Below the pieces are notes generated by a model. The model did no database searches, was not told where the DNA came from, and saw nothing but the letters and a program-made list of their open reading frames with translations. Source: Theobroma cacao (lineage: Eukaryota; Streptophyta; Magnoliopsida; Malvales; Malvaceae). From it: a stretch of DNA of 64,000 nt. The stretch lies in assembly GCF_000208745.1 (NCBI RefSeq), contig NC_030850.1:1750208-1814207 (forward strand). The letters are read 5' to 3'. The translations under genes were made by a program, and so were the position numbers. Shown here piece after piece: positions 49,890-60,899 of the stretch; positions within the stretch are counted from its first letter, which is position 1; each line of letters begins with the position of its first letter.

Positions 49890-51141
49890 CTGAGCACCCA
49901 ATACCAAGAAACCCTAGTATGTCAGAAATGAGAGATCACAAGAAAATTACCTAACAATGTCACAGCTAACAAGGAAATAGAAATAGTATTTGGAATATGC
50001 TGAATCAGGTTAAACATTCATTCAGAAACTTCACTTATGAGCCAAAACATGATTCATTGAACATAATCTATATGAATTTCTTTATCAACATATTATCATG
50101 AAATGACTTCAAAATAGAAAGATAATACAACTGAACTTCACTCAGTGAGACCATAGACTACAAAACCAATTGCCCAACTTGAAAGCCCCAGGGTTTGCAA
50201 GAAAGCATCATATACAAGATGATCCAGCAGACAACAAAACCATCCTGAAAGTATTGTATACAGCCTACACCACTAGCAATAACCTTAATAACCATTTAAT
50301 GAAGCTAAAATTTCGAAACAAGCTCATTACTTTCCAAGATCTTCTCTCATCTTGGCCAACACTTCTCACAGTAAATAAACAATTCCAAAACCATACCAAT
50401 CCGGTTAATTTGATCTTCATTGATTCAGTCATATGGAAAACAAAGTGGAGTATCGGACAACAATCCTGGATAAAAGGACAACCTTGAAATAGGAAGGAAT
50501 TCTTCAATTCCACTATTACCTTCCAAAAAAAAATTCCTTCCCTCCAATTTGTTTCGTACAAAGCATCCAACTTTTTCAACAGTTCCCAAATTAACAAGGG
50601 GAAAAAGAACCACAAGAAATTGGCAGTATCTGCTTTGAATAGCCCAAAGCTAAAGCTAGCTAGTCAACACGAATCCCTCTTATTCTTCTCTACAAATTGT
50701 AGTAAAACCTAATGTTGACCAGCAATAGACATCTTACAGCTGGAATCCATCCACTTTCTTCCCAGACATGTTTAAGAAAAAAGATCCATAAATTAATTAA
50801 TTACTAATAAACATGCTAAAGAACTATTTTTTTTCCAAAGATTAACAGCTAATCTCAATCTTCAAGCCTTAACCCACAGGATTCCCCACGGTCATAACAT
50901 AAGCAAAACTCAACAGAAAAAAGAAACAATTTAACCATGAAGTTCAGAGGAAGAACAAGTAATTATCACTAATCCAACTGCCTGATCGAAATTAAAGCAT
51001 GATATATAAGATCCTGAAACTAATTCCCTAATGGTTCAACTTCTAAATGCTTTTAAAGTACATATAAAAACAAAATTTAAAAAAAGTAAAATAGGAAAAG
51101 AAAAGAGAGAGAGAAAAAACAAAGAAAAAAAAAGGAACGAC
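49890..51141 (-). other. Probable 5' UTR intron of GBF1
   Basis: On the minus strand the donor AAAACAG|GTCGTT (51141) and the acceptor GTGCTCAG|GTGC (49890) bound a T-rich interval. The upstream leader exon includes ATGAAAACAG, which after this splice would read six codons to TAA. This is predicted from signals only. Confidence 0.5.
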
Positions 51142-51149
51142 CTGTTTTC

Positions 51150-52453
51150 ATGGCGTTGAAGAGGCAAGTGAGGTGGAAGTCCAAGTGGAACACTTAATGA
51201 AAAGAAAATTAGAAGAGAGATATATTTATATATAAATAAAAAAATATAGCTCTTTTATCGGACGGCTGAGAATTGATGATAGAAGGCAATTTGAAGGCTC
51301 AGAAGAGAACACTCGTACGTAAATTAAAAGTACAACGTAAAGAGGAAGAAAAACTGTTTTGTTCTGATCTGGTGTGGTCGTTTACTATAGGTTCAAGTTG
51401 TGGAGCAAATAGCGAAAATCCAGAGAGGCAGGAAAGGGGAAGGAAAGAGAGAGAGAAAGGGAAATAGTTAGGGTTTCGCGGGTGACACGTGCGAAGGAAG
51501 AGGAAGACAGCTGGGAATGTTTAACTGGATTAGGTTTATGACACAGCATCGAACGGATGATTCATCATTTTATTTGACTCATTAGTTGGGAGAAATTGTC
51601 GGAAACTACGCCGTTCTGTCTCTCTTTTCTGGGGGTTTTGAGGTTGTTTTTGTTTTTGTGTTCGGTTCCGTTTTCGTACGGTTATTATCCATTTGGGCTT
51701 GTGTGGCTTCCACGTCACTGGAATATTATCCGTTAGTTTTTGCCTGTGGAAAGTGGGATCCCCCAATCAAATGAGCTCTTTTGACCCGATTGGCTTAGAG
51801 CCATGGGCTTTGAATGCTTTATCGTGTAATCTAATTGGACTTTGGTTGTTGTTGATGGGCATAGCTAAGTGCTGACATGGCCCACCAGATCCCTGAACCA
51901 GGTCTTTGAAATGGAAACGAGTTGGACTTAGTTTACTAGGCCACTTGCTCTATTTTTTTTTTCACTTAATTTTTTTTATTGGAGATATATACACTTACCA
52001 TTTTAATTTATTTTTTTCTAATTTAGTCTGATTGGGAAAAAAAATTCAAATTTAATTTTTTAAATAAAAGATACATGCACTTATGATTCGAACCTAATTT
52101 TTTTAGTAAGACATATATGCACTTATTATTGAATCAAATGTATAGATACACTCAAACAAGATTAGGATTAAAATAAAACAAACAATAATTATAATTACTT
52201 AAATAGGGATTAAGACATTAAATAGTCAAAAGACTACTATGAGTTTATAAAAGCTTTATTTTCCTTTCTTGTTTTTCCTTATCTTTGTATTCTGAGCTGT
52301 TTCTGATGTCTTATATAGGCATGGATGTCCAAATTGACAGTCTTTGTAAAGTCTATCTTCATCAAAAAGGAGAGAAATATAATCAGCCATGTACAATTTT
52401 ACATTACTCTCATCCGTTTAAGAACTGAAAACATGATCCACCATCCCACCTGA
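51150..52453. other. Intergenic between GBF1 leader and kinase 3' end
   Basis: 51150-51770 should contain the GBF1 first exon and promoter. 51940-52250 is AT-rich. 52250-52453 is probably the kinase 3' UTR. No further gene is seen. Confidence 0.55.
51486..51491. promoter_or_regulatory. G-box CACGTG upstream of GBF1
   Basis: A single CACGTG core sits about 350 bases upstream of the presumed first GBF1 splice donor. Autoregulation by GBF1 is possible but only inferred. Confidence 0.4.
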
Positions 52454-55400
52454 TCAATCTGATAAGCAGTCATCAAAGCAGCTGAAGAATGTAGAAGAAG
52501 TCTTCTGTTTCTTTCCCTTGTCATCAGCCTTGTTGGGAACATGGCCAGCATCAATGGAATCTTCCTGTACATGGCTTTCCGAATAATCCATTGAAACTAT
52601 CTTGGGAGGTGTGGTCTCTGTTGAGCATAAGTTCTGAAGGAAGTTTGTGAGAGAGCCAGTGATTTCCTTGAATTCTGGTCGGATCTTCGGGTCCTCTGCC
52701 CAACAGGACTGCAGCAGAGATACAATATCTCCTGGAAGACTTTCCACACTAGGCCTTTCATTCTGGAAGTTAGAAGAGTGATATCAGTAGAAATCATGAA
52801 AGTTTCAGAAAGTAATGGCATGGAAATCAGCAAGTGATTAGAAGGTTTATGTTTTTCAGGTTATTGAAAAAAATTCAGCTTACTTTTGCCGCTGCATATG
52901 CCACTGTTACATTGTCCCTTCCTTTAAATGGAGCTTTGTTTGTCAGCAACTCCCACAGAACAATTGAGAAGCTGTACACATCCACCTTGTGGTCATAGTG
53001 TTTCTTTGCTCCTACTGGAAGTGGATCTCTGCTGTATAACTAATTCAGAGAAAGATAGAGTTAGACATAATAGGCAGATATGCAGCTGCAAGATATTTTT
53101 TAAGCAGTAAAGGAAAAGCACCTCCGGAGCCATCCACCGGTAAGTACCAGCCTCACAAGTCATTCCACCCATTGCTTCCTCTCTAGCTAGCCCAAAGTCA
53201 GCCAACTTAATTTGCATTCTATCCTCTGTGAGAAGTAAATTGCCTGACATAATTGCAAATGTATGTAAGAAGCAGATTATCTGCTGGCATAATATTTTCT
53301 CTAGTGCTCAGTGTTGCAAAGCTTAGATACTGCATTGTGTAAATGCTTAGTATCAGCTTCTAAAATGCTTCGGAACTTTGATGCATCTCATTCATTGAAG
53401 AAAAAGTGAAAACTTTCCATCTCACTACAACTTTGTAATTTGTTTGGCTCAACTTGGCATTATTGCAAAGTCAGCTTATGTTACTGAGACTCGGAGGTGA
53501 GTGTCGGATACAGGTACGCGTTGGACACGGATACATTCAATTTTTTCTAAGCTTTTCCATATTTTTGGGGAATTGGACCTCCATACCTACGTAGGTCCTA
53601 CCTGTGTCTGTCAAATACATCGGACATGGGTACTTCATGGAAAATGAAAAGTCAGAGCAACATAACACTTCTTCCTAAAAAATGAAAAGTGGGAGCAACA
53701 TAAGACTAATCTATTTTTGTTATGAATATTCATTATATCTTGTGTCACAATCACCACAAGCAAGAAAAGGCATGTGCTTCCAAACTGAGATTAATGACAC
53801 CATGCATATTGTCGACGGTTTAACACATTAAAGCAACCACAATATTGAGATAAAAAGAGAATGAATTACTGGGCTTCAAGTCACGATGAATAATGCCATT
53901 GGCATGCAAGTATTCCATAGCTCGAGAAATATCCAATGCAAGACTTATTGAAAGCTTCAGATCTAGACGCTTTGGGCGTACGCTCCACAAATACTTCTGA
54001 AGTGTTTCACCTTTCATGAGTTCAGTAACTATCATCATAGTTGGCTCCACAGAAGCACCAATAAACTGCTTCAGCAAAACAGATCGGAATTAGAAGGACA
54101 AGGTGACTAATCAAGATGCAGATATGAATGCCAACTCCTAGAAGAATAATGGAAGGAAAAATATCCAAAAATGACTTCATCAGAAATTTGTCTCATCCAG
54201 ATCTCTATTAAGTACGAAGCAATTTCAATGCTATAAGCAGTTTAAAAAGCATTTGAACAATGGATTCGAAGGCAATATTGAACTAAACTGCACTTAGATT
54301 TCATGCCAATTCCTTAAAGATGTCTTTTCAATATAAGCACATGTTTCCAGTGAGTACAACTTTATAGATAGGATAATTAGAACTTTTAGATATGGAAAAT
54401 GAGATTTCACGATACTGTGCACAACTAGAGCGTACCCTTTTTCCCTTTCACACCATTATATAGAGTGCAAAATGAACTTCTTCCATAGATGGTTATATTA
54501 TTGACTATCAAGGAAAGAGTATCCTCACACCAAATCCAACAACTTAGTTTTGTTTATATAGCCTGTTGGCAGGCTGGCTAGTGAGGAAGATAGGGGAATA
54601 TACAATGGAACAAGACTACATTATGCCTTAATCACCCATTGCCTGCTGTCAGTAACTCAAAATGAAAGAGAGTGAAGGTGGAAAGGTAAAATTAGATTCA
54701 CTATTTGGTCTTAAAGCAAATGAAGTAGAGTACCTTTACAACATTTTCATGGTTCATCCTAGACAACAGTAAAACCTCCCTCTGAAATCTCTCTTTATGG
54801 TCACGAGTTACAGCTGATGTATTACTTGGCTGAATGATCTTCACTGCGACTGGTTTGAGTTTGTAGCTGGAATGAAGTCAAGTAACCATCAGTGTCATCA
54901 TTCTAAATCATTTGTTGACAGAACAAAGTACGTTGAAATTTTATTGCAATGGTTATAGCTTTATAGGAGATCTGTAACAGCATATAAGGAGTAAGCATAT
55001 GATCAAATTTGCACAATGCGAAGATAATATCAGAGAATTAGTAAGCATGACAACAAATGTTTGTTCATATGGGGAACAATTTATTTTTAGCCTTCTTTTT
55101 GCCTTACATTACTGCCAAATACAAAGCAACAAAAAATTTATTTACCACATACATCCATAACAGAGAGGGTTGTTTTCCCAAAACAAGATCAGAATAAGAT
55201 AGTGTAGAATGAGTTCAACTTATCGAGTTTGACAGAAAACATAAACCTGCTAAAATATTAATGATATATGACAGATGTTTAATTTGATAGAAATTTGACA
55301 AAAAAAAATGTCCTGTCAACGAGCAATCATAAATAATCTCAAATCCATCTGATGACGAATCCTTTAACTGTCAATTATGCTACTAAAGAAAAGAGCACCA

Positions 55401-56502
55401 CGGTCCGAATTCCACGTGGTGCTACCAGCTAATGCAGTTAGATCCTAAATAATTCCTCTCATCACTAAATCTTCATCAATCTAATCTCAAGCACAACATT
55501 TGGCAGTGCATATAAATATTTAAATCACACCGGCCATACCAAATCAATGTTGATATGCCACATATATAGAAACAAGCACCAACGGTTAGCTAACTAGTAA
55601 TTTAACTCATCCAAATTCAATGGAATTTCAAAATCAGTCAATCATAGTTCCAAATAAAATACCTAAATAACCAACAGAACAGTCTTATATCACTACTTCT
55701 TTCTATCAATGTGACATCAACCGCATAATTCTTCACAAATTCAGCATACAAGGAATCACGAGTCCACTTACTCAGCAATTTCTATTGAAGAACTCAAAGA
55801 AGCCCCAAAAAGGAGATAAATCTTTCTTCTTGAACAAAACATGGTAATTAACACTCCACATCAACAAATAAGATGTAGCACCTTACAGACCCAAACTAAA
55901 AGGAATCCATATACCATATCAAAAAGAACCCAATTTTTTCTCAAAATATATTATCAAAATTGCACCAATATCAGCATTAACCACCTTGTAAACCAACCCT
56001 TACAAAATCCTAGAAGATTTTCTCAGTACGATAACACAGAATTCAAATGCCATAAAAATGAAACCATAATTCAATTCAAATCAAGCAACCCAACAAAAAC
56101 CAAAAAGAGCATGAAAATCCACAACATGCAGACAATGTGATTAACCTAATCAACCCAATATCAAGAAAACCAAACATAAAACACCCAAAAAAAAAGCATA
56201 AAAACACTTAAAGAAGGAACTCACAATCCTTCATGAACGGTAGAGTAAGAGCCTTCACCGATCATTTTGTCAAGCAAAACAAGACGAGGATCAATCAACA
56301 AGCTTCGATCAATCTGGAACGCAAAGCTGTTATCAATATCATCTTCTTCATCTTCCGCGTCATCACAGAAAGTTGACGTCAGCTTACTAATTGTGTTGCC
56401 AATGTTTTGAAGAGAATAAGGTGAAGACAATTCGAACAAGTCATCCTCTTCACGTCCATCCATTTCTGAACCTCCCTTGTCTTTGTAGTTTCCTTGCTGC
56501 AT
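52454..56502 (-). CDS. Raf-like (MAPKKK group C, ATN1-type) Ser/Thr protein kinase
   Basis: This is a soluble kinase of the plant Raf-like C group. Six exons (56225-56502, 54734-54866, 53870-54065, 53122-53243, 52884-53039, 52454-52762) give 397 residues. An acidic N-terminus is followed by the glycine loop GEGSYSTVHEG, VAVKII (Lys102), HRDLKPSN (Asp199), ADFGLAREE (DFG at 218-220) and TYRWMAPE. The substrate lobe follows (HKVDVYSFSIVLWELL), with the C-terminal RPEFKEI typical of Raf-like kinases. All catalytic residues are present, so it should be active. Exon 1 to exon 2 is separated by a 1.36-kb intron. The C-terminus ends in a Ser/Cys-rich FFSCFDDCLSD. A kinase lies next to an HD-Zip I gene in Arabidopsis near At5g66710 (from memory). 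Its substrates are unknown. Confidence 0.92.
53490..53710. repeat. Repeat-like segment in kinase intron 3
   Basis: The segment has GTGTCGGATACAGGTACGCG and related GGACACGG, CTGTGTCTG and ATCGGACATGGGTAC motifs in partly inverted order. A direct duplication follows: AAAATGAAAAGT then (C/G)(A/G)GAGCAACATAA, at about 53640-53668 and 53679-53707. It resembles the decayed short interspersed repeats common in plant introns. No terminal repeats or target-site duplication were established. Confidence 0.45.
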
Positions 56503-59011
56503 TACACAGTAAAGACAGGGCTGGCAAAAGGGTTCTCTTGTGGACCAAAAAAGAGGTCTCGGGGTTTTTGGAGTGGGTTTTAAATATGAGAGTTTGGGAG
56601 AGAAACGAGAGGGAAACTATGGAAAGTTTTTGTTCTCTCTCTCTTTATTTTTAATTTCTTGGTTGTAGCACACTGAAGGTCCATGAAGGCTTTTGCATAT
56701 GCATTTATGTGGCAAATTTGCAGGTGTAGACTAATGTGGTGATTTGCTTTAATTGTCATTGATTGGAGAGTGGGAATGGTGGAGGTTACAAATAGAATAT
56801 AGACTTTGATAAACATGGAAATGATTATGAGGACAATGGAAGTTTTGGAGTTTGTACTCCAACATTAATTTTGGCAATCAAGGATAAATAAATGCCTTAT
56901 ATATTTGATGATGATTCCCTTTGCACATGACTTGGACTAAATTAAAAAAAAAAAGTGAGGGATTTTTTCTTAATTTATGTATTTTGTTGATTGACTTGCT
57001 CTCAATTTATTAATCTAGCTGCTAATTCAGCTTAATCTCACATGCATTTGCCCATGTGTCAAAGCTCATCAATAAAAAGAGCAAATTATTAGTATTTTTT
57101 AAAAATTAAAGTAGATTATGATGGAGGGTTAACCCATCCAATTTATAAAATTAAGCAAGCAAATGGGGTTTAGAGTTAAAAGTTTATAAAATCATCATCA
57201 CTTAATTTTTTTAGCTATGGACAACTTAAAACAACCAAGAGCTATTCAAAGCAAATAGGATAATTAATTAACTTGTCCCATCAAAGGAAAAAAAAATGAT
57301 AATGACTTCAAAAATAATACTAGCAACAAAATAGAAAAATTCCCAAAACGAGTGTCATTGTTTTGGTCCAAAAATAAATATATAATGGTTTAAAATGTAA
57401 GGTAAATTATTGTGGAATAACAACCATTAGAAAGGGCTAGGTCCACTATTAATGGAAAACCACCAATACTGCCAAACATTATCAAGGTGCAATAAATTCT
57501 ACAAAGAAGCAGCTTTCAATGTCAGGAGTTCAACTTTTTAGACTACAAACTTCTATCATTGAAACTGGATGAAATCAACTTCTGTACTTGGGTTAAGCTT
57601 ATAGTTTCATTTATATGCTTTTACGTGTTTATAATTGATGCAGGGTTTAGTATATAATATTTATATAGTACCACTTAATCAATTCATAATATTCAAAATA
57701 ATAAATGTATTAGAAAAATAAGAGTTTATTTGATTTTTTTTAACAGTTCAGGAAGTTTTTTCAAGTATTATGTATTTTTATTTTTAATAGTGGAATGGAA
57801 AAAGTTACATTAATTCTTAAAATTTTTACAAATTAAAAAGTACAAAAATGAGATTAAATTATTAGTAATTGAAGCCTTATCTATTATTGCCTTTTGGGCT
57901 TTGAACTGCATTTGGCATAACACCAAGGCTTGAGCCCAACATTCCGCAGTTGGAATTGTTGAAAAATGTAGGTTGCATTTCATGACCATGTATGTAGCCT
58001 TATTTGAGACTTTTGGTTAATTTTCCAGGGCATTCACAGCTTTGACCAGTTACCGTAAGCTGCAAGTCCTGGCGTGTCACGCAACGACATGGCCAAGACC
58101 ACCGTGTCCCATATTCTTGAATGGGATGAATTCTCCTTGTCCCTCGTCAGTGGACAAAGAAAGGTCACCCAAAGAGTGAGTCAAGATCATATCGATCATC
58201 CATCTTTATCTATTATCCTTTGGAAAACCTTGTGCTTCAATATCGTAAAGATTCCCTTTGTTACTTCATTTTGTTTTTTCTTTTGTTTCCTTTTATCAAC
58301 AAACAAATCATGACTCATAATCTTTTTCATCGTCATAATCTTGCTATAAATAAACGTATGGTCTGCTTTTCTTTTTGGGTGTTCATCGTTTTGTGTTGGG
58401 TTGCGATATATGATGGGGCCTGAGGAGGGGAGGAATATATGTTTCCAAACTTTATGGGGGAGATGAATGTCTTCTTATCCTCCCTTGGCGTTTGTTAGAA
58501 TCTACATCCTAATGTTTGGGTTTGGTGCATTGCATCTTCACTTTCTTGCTTTATCAAATTACCCTACAAAATTTTCTTGGATCAGTGCATGAATTGACCA
58601 CTTTTCCGAGCTAAAACCCACCAAGCTAATTAAAAAAAATATATTATGCTTGCTTTAGTAATTTTCCAAAAGTTTAAGTTGTCATCTTATCTATATAAAC
58701 TAAGTGTTTTTTTAGGTTGAAAATTATGAATGTATTTTCTTTTTATTAGGCGAAATTTGTGGTTACGTAGTTTGACATCTTACCATAATTATATAATTAT
58801 TTAAAAAGAGTTAAAGACTTTATCTACTTCAATACTCTCTATCATTTTAATGAAAAGGGCAAGTTAAATGGTAGTAGTTAATTAATAACATTTCTAAATT
58901 TCGAGTTCCGGTCAACATTAAAACACTGCATGGGGGAAAGATAATTAAGGATTATAATTACATTCGATGTCATTATCTACACATACTAAAATTGCACTAG
59001 CTAGTTTACAT
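56503..59011. other. Intergenic between kinase and HD-Zip I
   Basis: 56503-56700 is the kinase promoter and leader side. Most of the rest is AT-rich. 58020-58440 is less biased and has short open frames only, none recognised. 58900-59011 is probably the HD-Zip 3' UTR. Confidence 0.55.
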
Positions 59012-60672
59012 TCACAGATTCATCCAGTACTCCATGCCATGGATATAACTGTTTTCTGGCATGTAGAAAACATCATCATATCCTTCAACTCCAAATTCCC
59101 CGAGGAAAGGTGGATCCATGGCTTCCATCGACAAAGATGAGCTTGGACTGTTACTCGAAACCCCATCCACTCGTTCTGCCAACCGTTGGATTTCTTTCTC
59201 TGCCTCGCAAAGTTGCCCCTTAAGCTTGAGAACCTACAATTACACATGTGATCGATGAGTTGATATCAAGACTCTATTAATCTATCTATGGGTTAAAGAC
59301 AGCACATGCTCAACTGTTCATCTATTTATTGGGAAGAAGACATGGGATTCTTCAATGCGGAGTTTGTGTATGGGAAATATACGCACAAAGGGTGAGCAGT
59401 TTCCCACGTGGGAAGAAGTGCAAATTTTTGCTGTTCCCGCAAGTGGGCCTTGGCTAAGCCCAAAGCCAGCCACCTTAAAACAAGACCGTACGGACCCCTT
59501 ATGGATTGGGAAAAAAAAAAAATTTAGTACCTTTTGTTGTCTAATGAGGTGGCAGTTTGCTGTTCCTTGTCAATTTTTTGCCCGCTTTTTGTCACAATTT
59601 TATTTTTTTTAAATGGCCAAACCCAACATCATGGCATGGCTTTCTTCGAGCCCAGAGCTCATGCACGTTCTAATATGGTGGGTCACCTTGTCTTTATCAA
59701 AGGATAAAGATTAGAGAAGATCATAGGGCAGTTGCCTAATTGGCTTGATCTTTGAAAACGTTCACAAAATAAGGAAGGTAAGCTCCCACCACCCTGTTTT
59801 TGTTTAATAAATTAAATAATTTCATGTTGAAGAAAAAAAAAAAGCTGTTTAAAGGTATATGTCAACTGGGAAAAAAGAAAACATGTTTTGTCTCCGTGAG
59901 ACCCTGAGATATAACATGTCTCACAAGAGAACAACCTGATATTATTATTAGCTTCTGTTTGGTTCCTGAGAAACTAGAAAAAAATAACCAAAGGAAAAAT
60001 GGTAAAATTCAGGAAGATAAGAAAACTTTGATTGAGAAAGGGTTTGTAACTTTGTATATATATAATCATGTCATTAAAATGGTTTTTTCAGCTGAATATG
60101 AAACTAAAACAAGTGAGAGTATGGAAGAGAGAAAGAGAGAGATACCTCGGATTCAAGGTGGCATTTATCCAGAACAGCGCCTTCATGGACTGTCTTCAAC
60201 TTGTTGTACTCCTCCTCGAGCTTCTTGTTCTTCCAACGAGCTCTTCGGTTTTGGAACCAAACAGCTACTTGGCGAGGGTCAAGTCCCAGGTCTGAAGCAA
60301 GCCGGTCTTTTCTTTCAGACTCGAGTTTATGTTCATCACTGAAATTATGTTCGAGAAGGTTAACTTGTTCCTGGCTAAGCTTCCTCTTTTTGGCCCCCGC
60401 CAGGCTGTTTTCTCCTCCCTTGTTCTTCTTCCGCCGGCGTCGAGGCTTTGATTCCCCTGTTCAGATTATCAAAAAAAAAAAAAAAAGCTTGAGTCAAGCA
60501 GAAGAGAAAAAACATGCAAAGCCAAACTTGGAAAAGAATAGTTTTCTCTTCTGTATTAAGTTTTACTACACAAACCTTGATGTGGTGCGATTTGAGTATA
60601 TACACCAGGGTACATTTGGGAGATAAGAGCCATGTGATCTTCAAGCTCATTCATTTGGATTGAACTTGTCAT
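59012..60672 (-). CDS. HD-Zip class I transcription factor, ATHB21/40/53-like
   Basis: This is a homeodomain-leucine zipper activator. In Arabidopsis ATHB21, 40 and 53 act downstream of BRC1 to raise ABA in dormant buds. Three exons (60576-60672, 60146-60456, 59012-59233) give 209 residues. The opening runs [18 protein letters not shown], then a basic [11 protein letters not shown] stretch. The homeodomain is about 55-110 ([16 protein letters not shown] to [20 protein letters not shown]). The leucine zipper continues to about 155 across the exon 2/3 junction. The C-terminus has [13 protein letters not shown] and the aromatic end [17 protein letters not shown]. The start is the ATG at 60672; a downstream in-frame Met is seven codons in. 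Which of the three Arabidopsis paralogues it matches cannot be settled, since it appears pre-duplication. Confidence 0.93.
59401..59414. promoter_or_regulatory. 14-base G-box palindrome inside HD-Zip I intron 2
   Basis: TTCCCACGTGGGAA is a perfect palindrome around CACGTG, about 180 bases from the exon 3 acceptor. Thirty bases further along is TGGGCC (59444-59449), the core of a TCP-type site. Function is inferred from motif only. Confidence 0.45.
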
Positions 60673-60685
60673 CCTTTGATAATCT

Positions 60686-60760
60686 CCTCTCTCTCTCTCT
60701 CTCTTTTCTCTTTCTATCTTTCTTCTTCTTCTTCTTCTTTTTTTTTTTTTTTTTTTTTGA
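60686..60760. repeat. CT/CTT/T microsatellite tract in HD-Zip I leader
   Basis: A pyrimidine run on the plus strand (CT repeats, then CTT repeats, then a T run of over 20) lies immediately upstream of the start codon. It is read as GA/GAA/A on the transcribed strand. Such purine leaders are common in plants and length-variable. Confidence 0.85.
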
Positions 60761-60843
60761 GAGGGCTTGGTTTCTTTTCTCTCTTAAGTTTACTAATGCT
60801 GATCTCTGCTGAAGAAGTGGAGGTGCTAGGAAGTAACGTTCTT

Positions 60844-60852
60844 TATTTATAG
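60844..60852 (-). promoter_or_regulatory. TATA box of HD-Zip I gene
   Basis: CTATAAATA on the minus strand lies about 172 bases upstream of the start codon, in the right place for a leader of about 140 bases. It is a close match to the plant TATA consensus. Confidence 0.65.
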
Positions 60853-60899
60853 GGTTGAGTAGGACTTAAGCAGTTGTTTGTTTACCTTAAGACCCTATG

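Noticed and set aside
52080..52100. GATTCGAACC-like strings (also near 37098) as tRNA T-arms
   Set aside because: No acceptor stem, anticodon arm or D-arm could be built around them.
60201..60626. Plus-strand 141-codon frame over the HD-Zip gene
   Set aside because: It is antisense of the homeodomain exon and runs through the intron.
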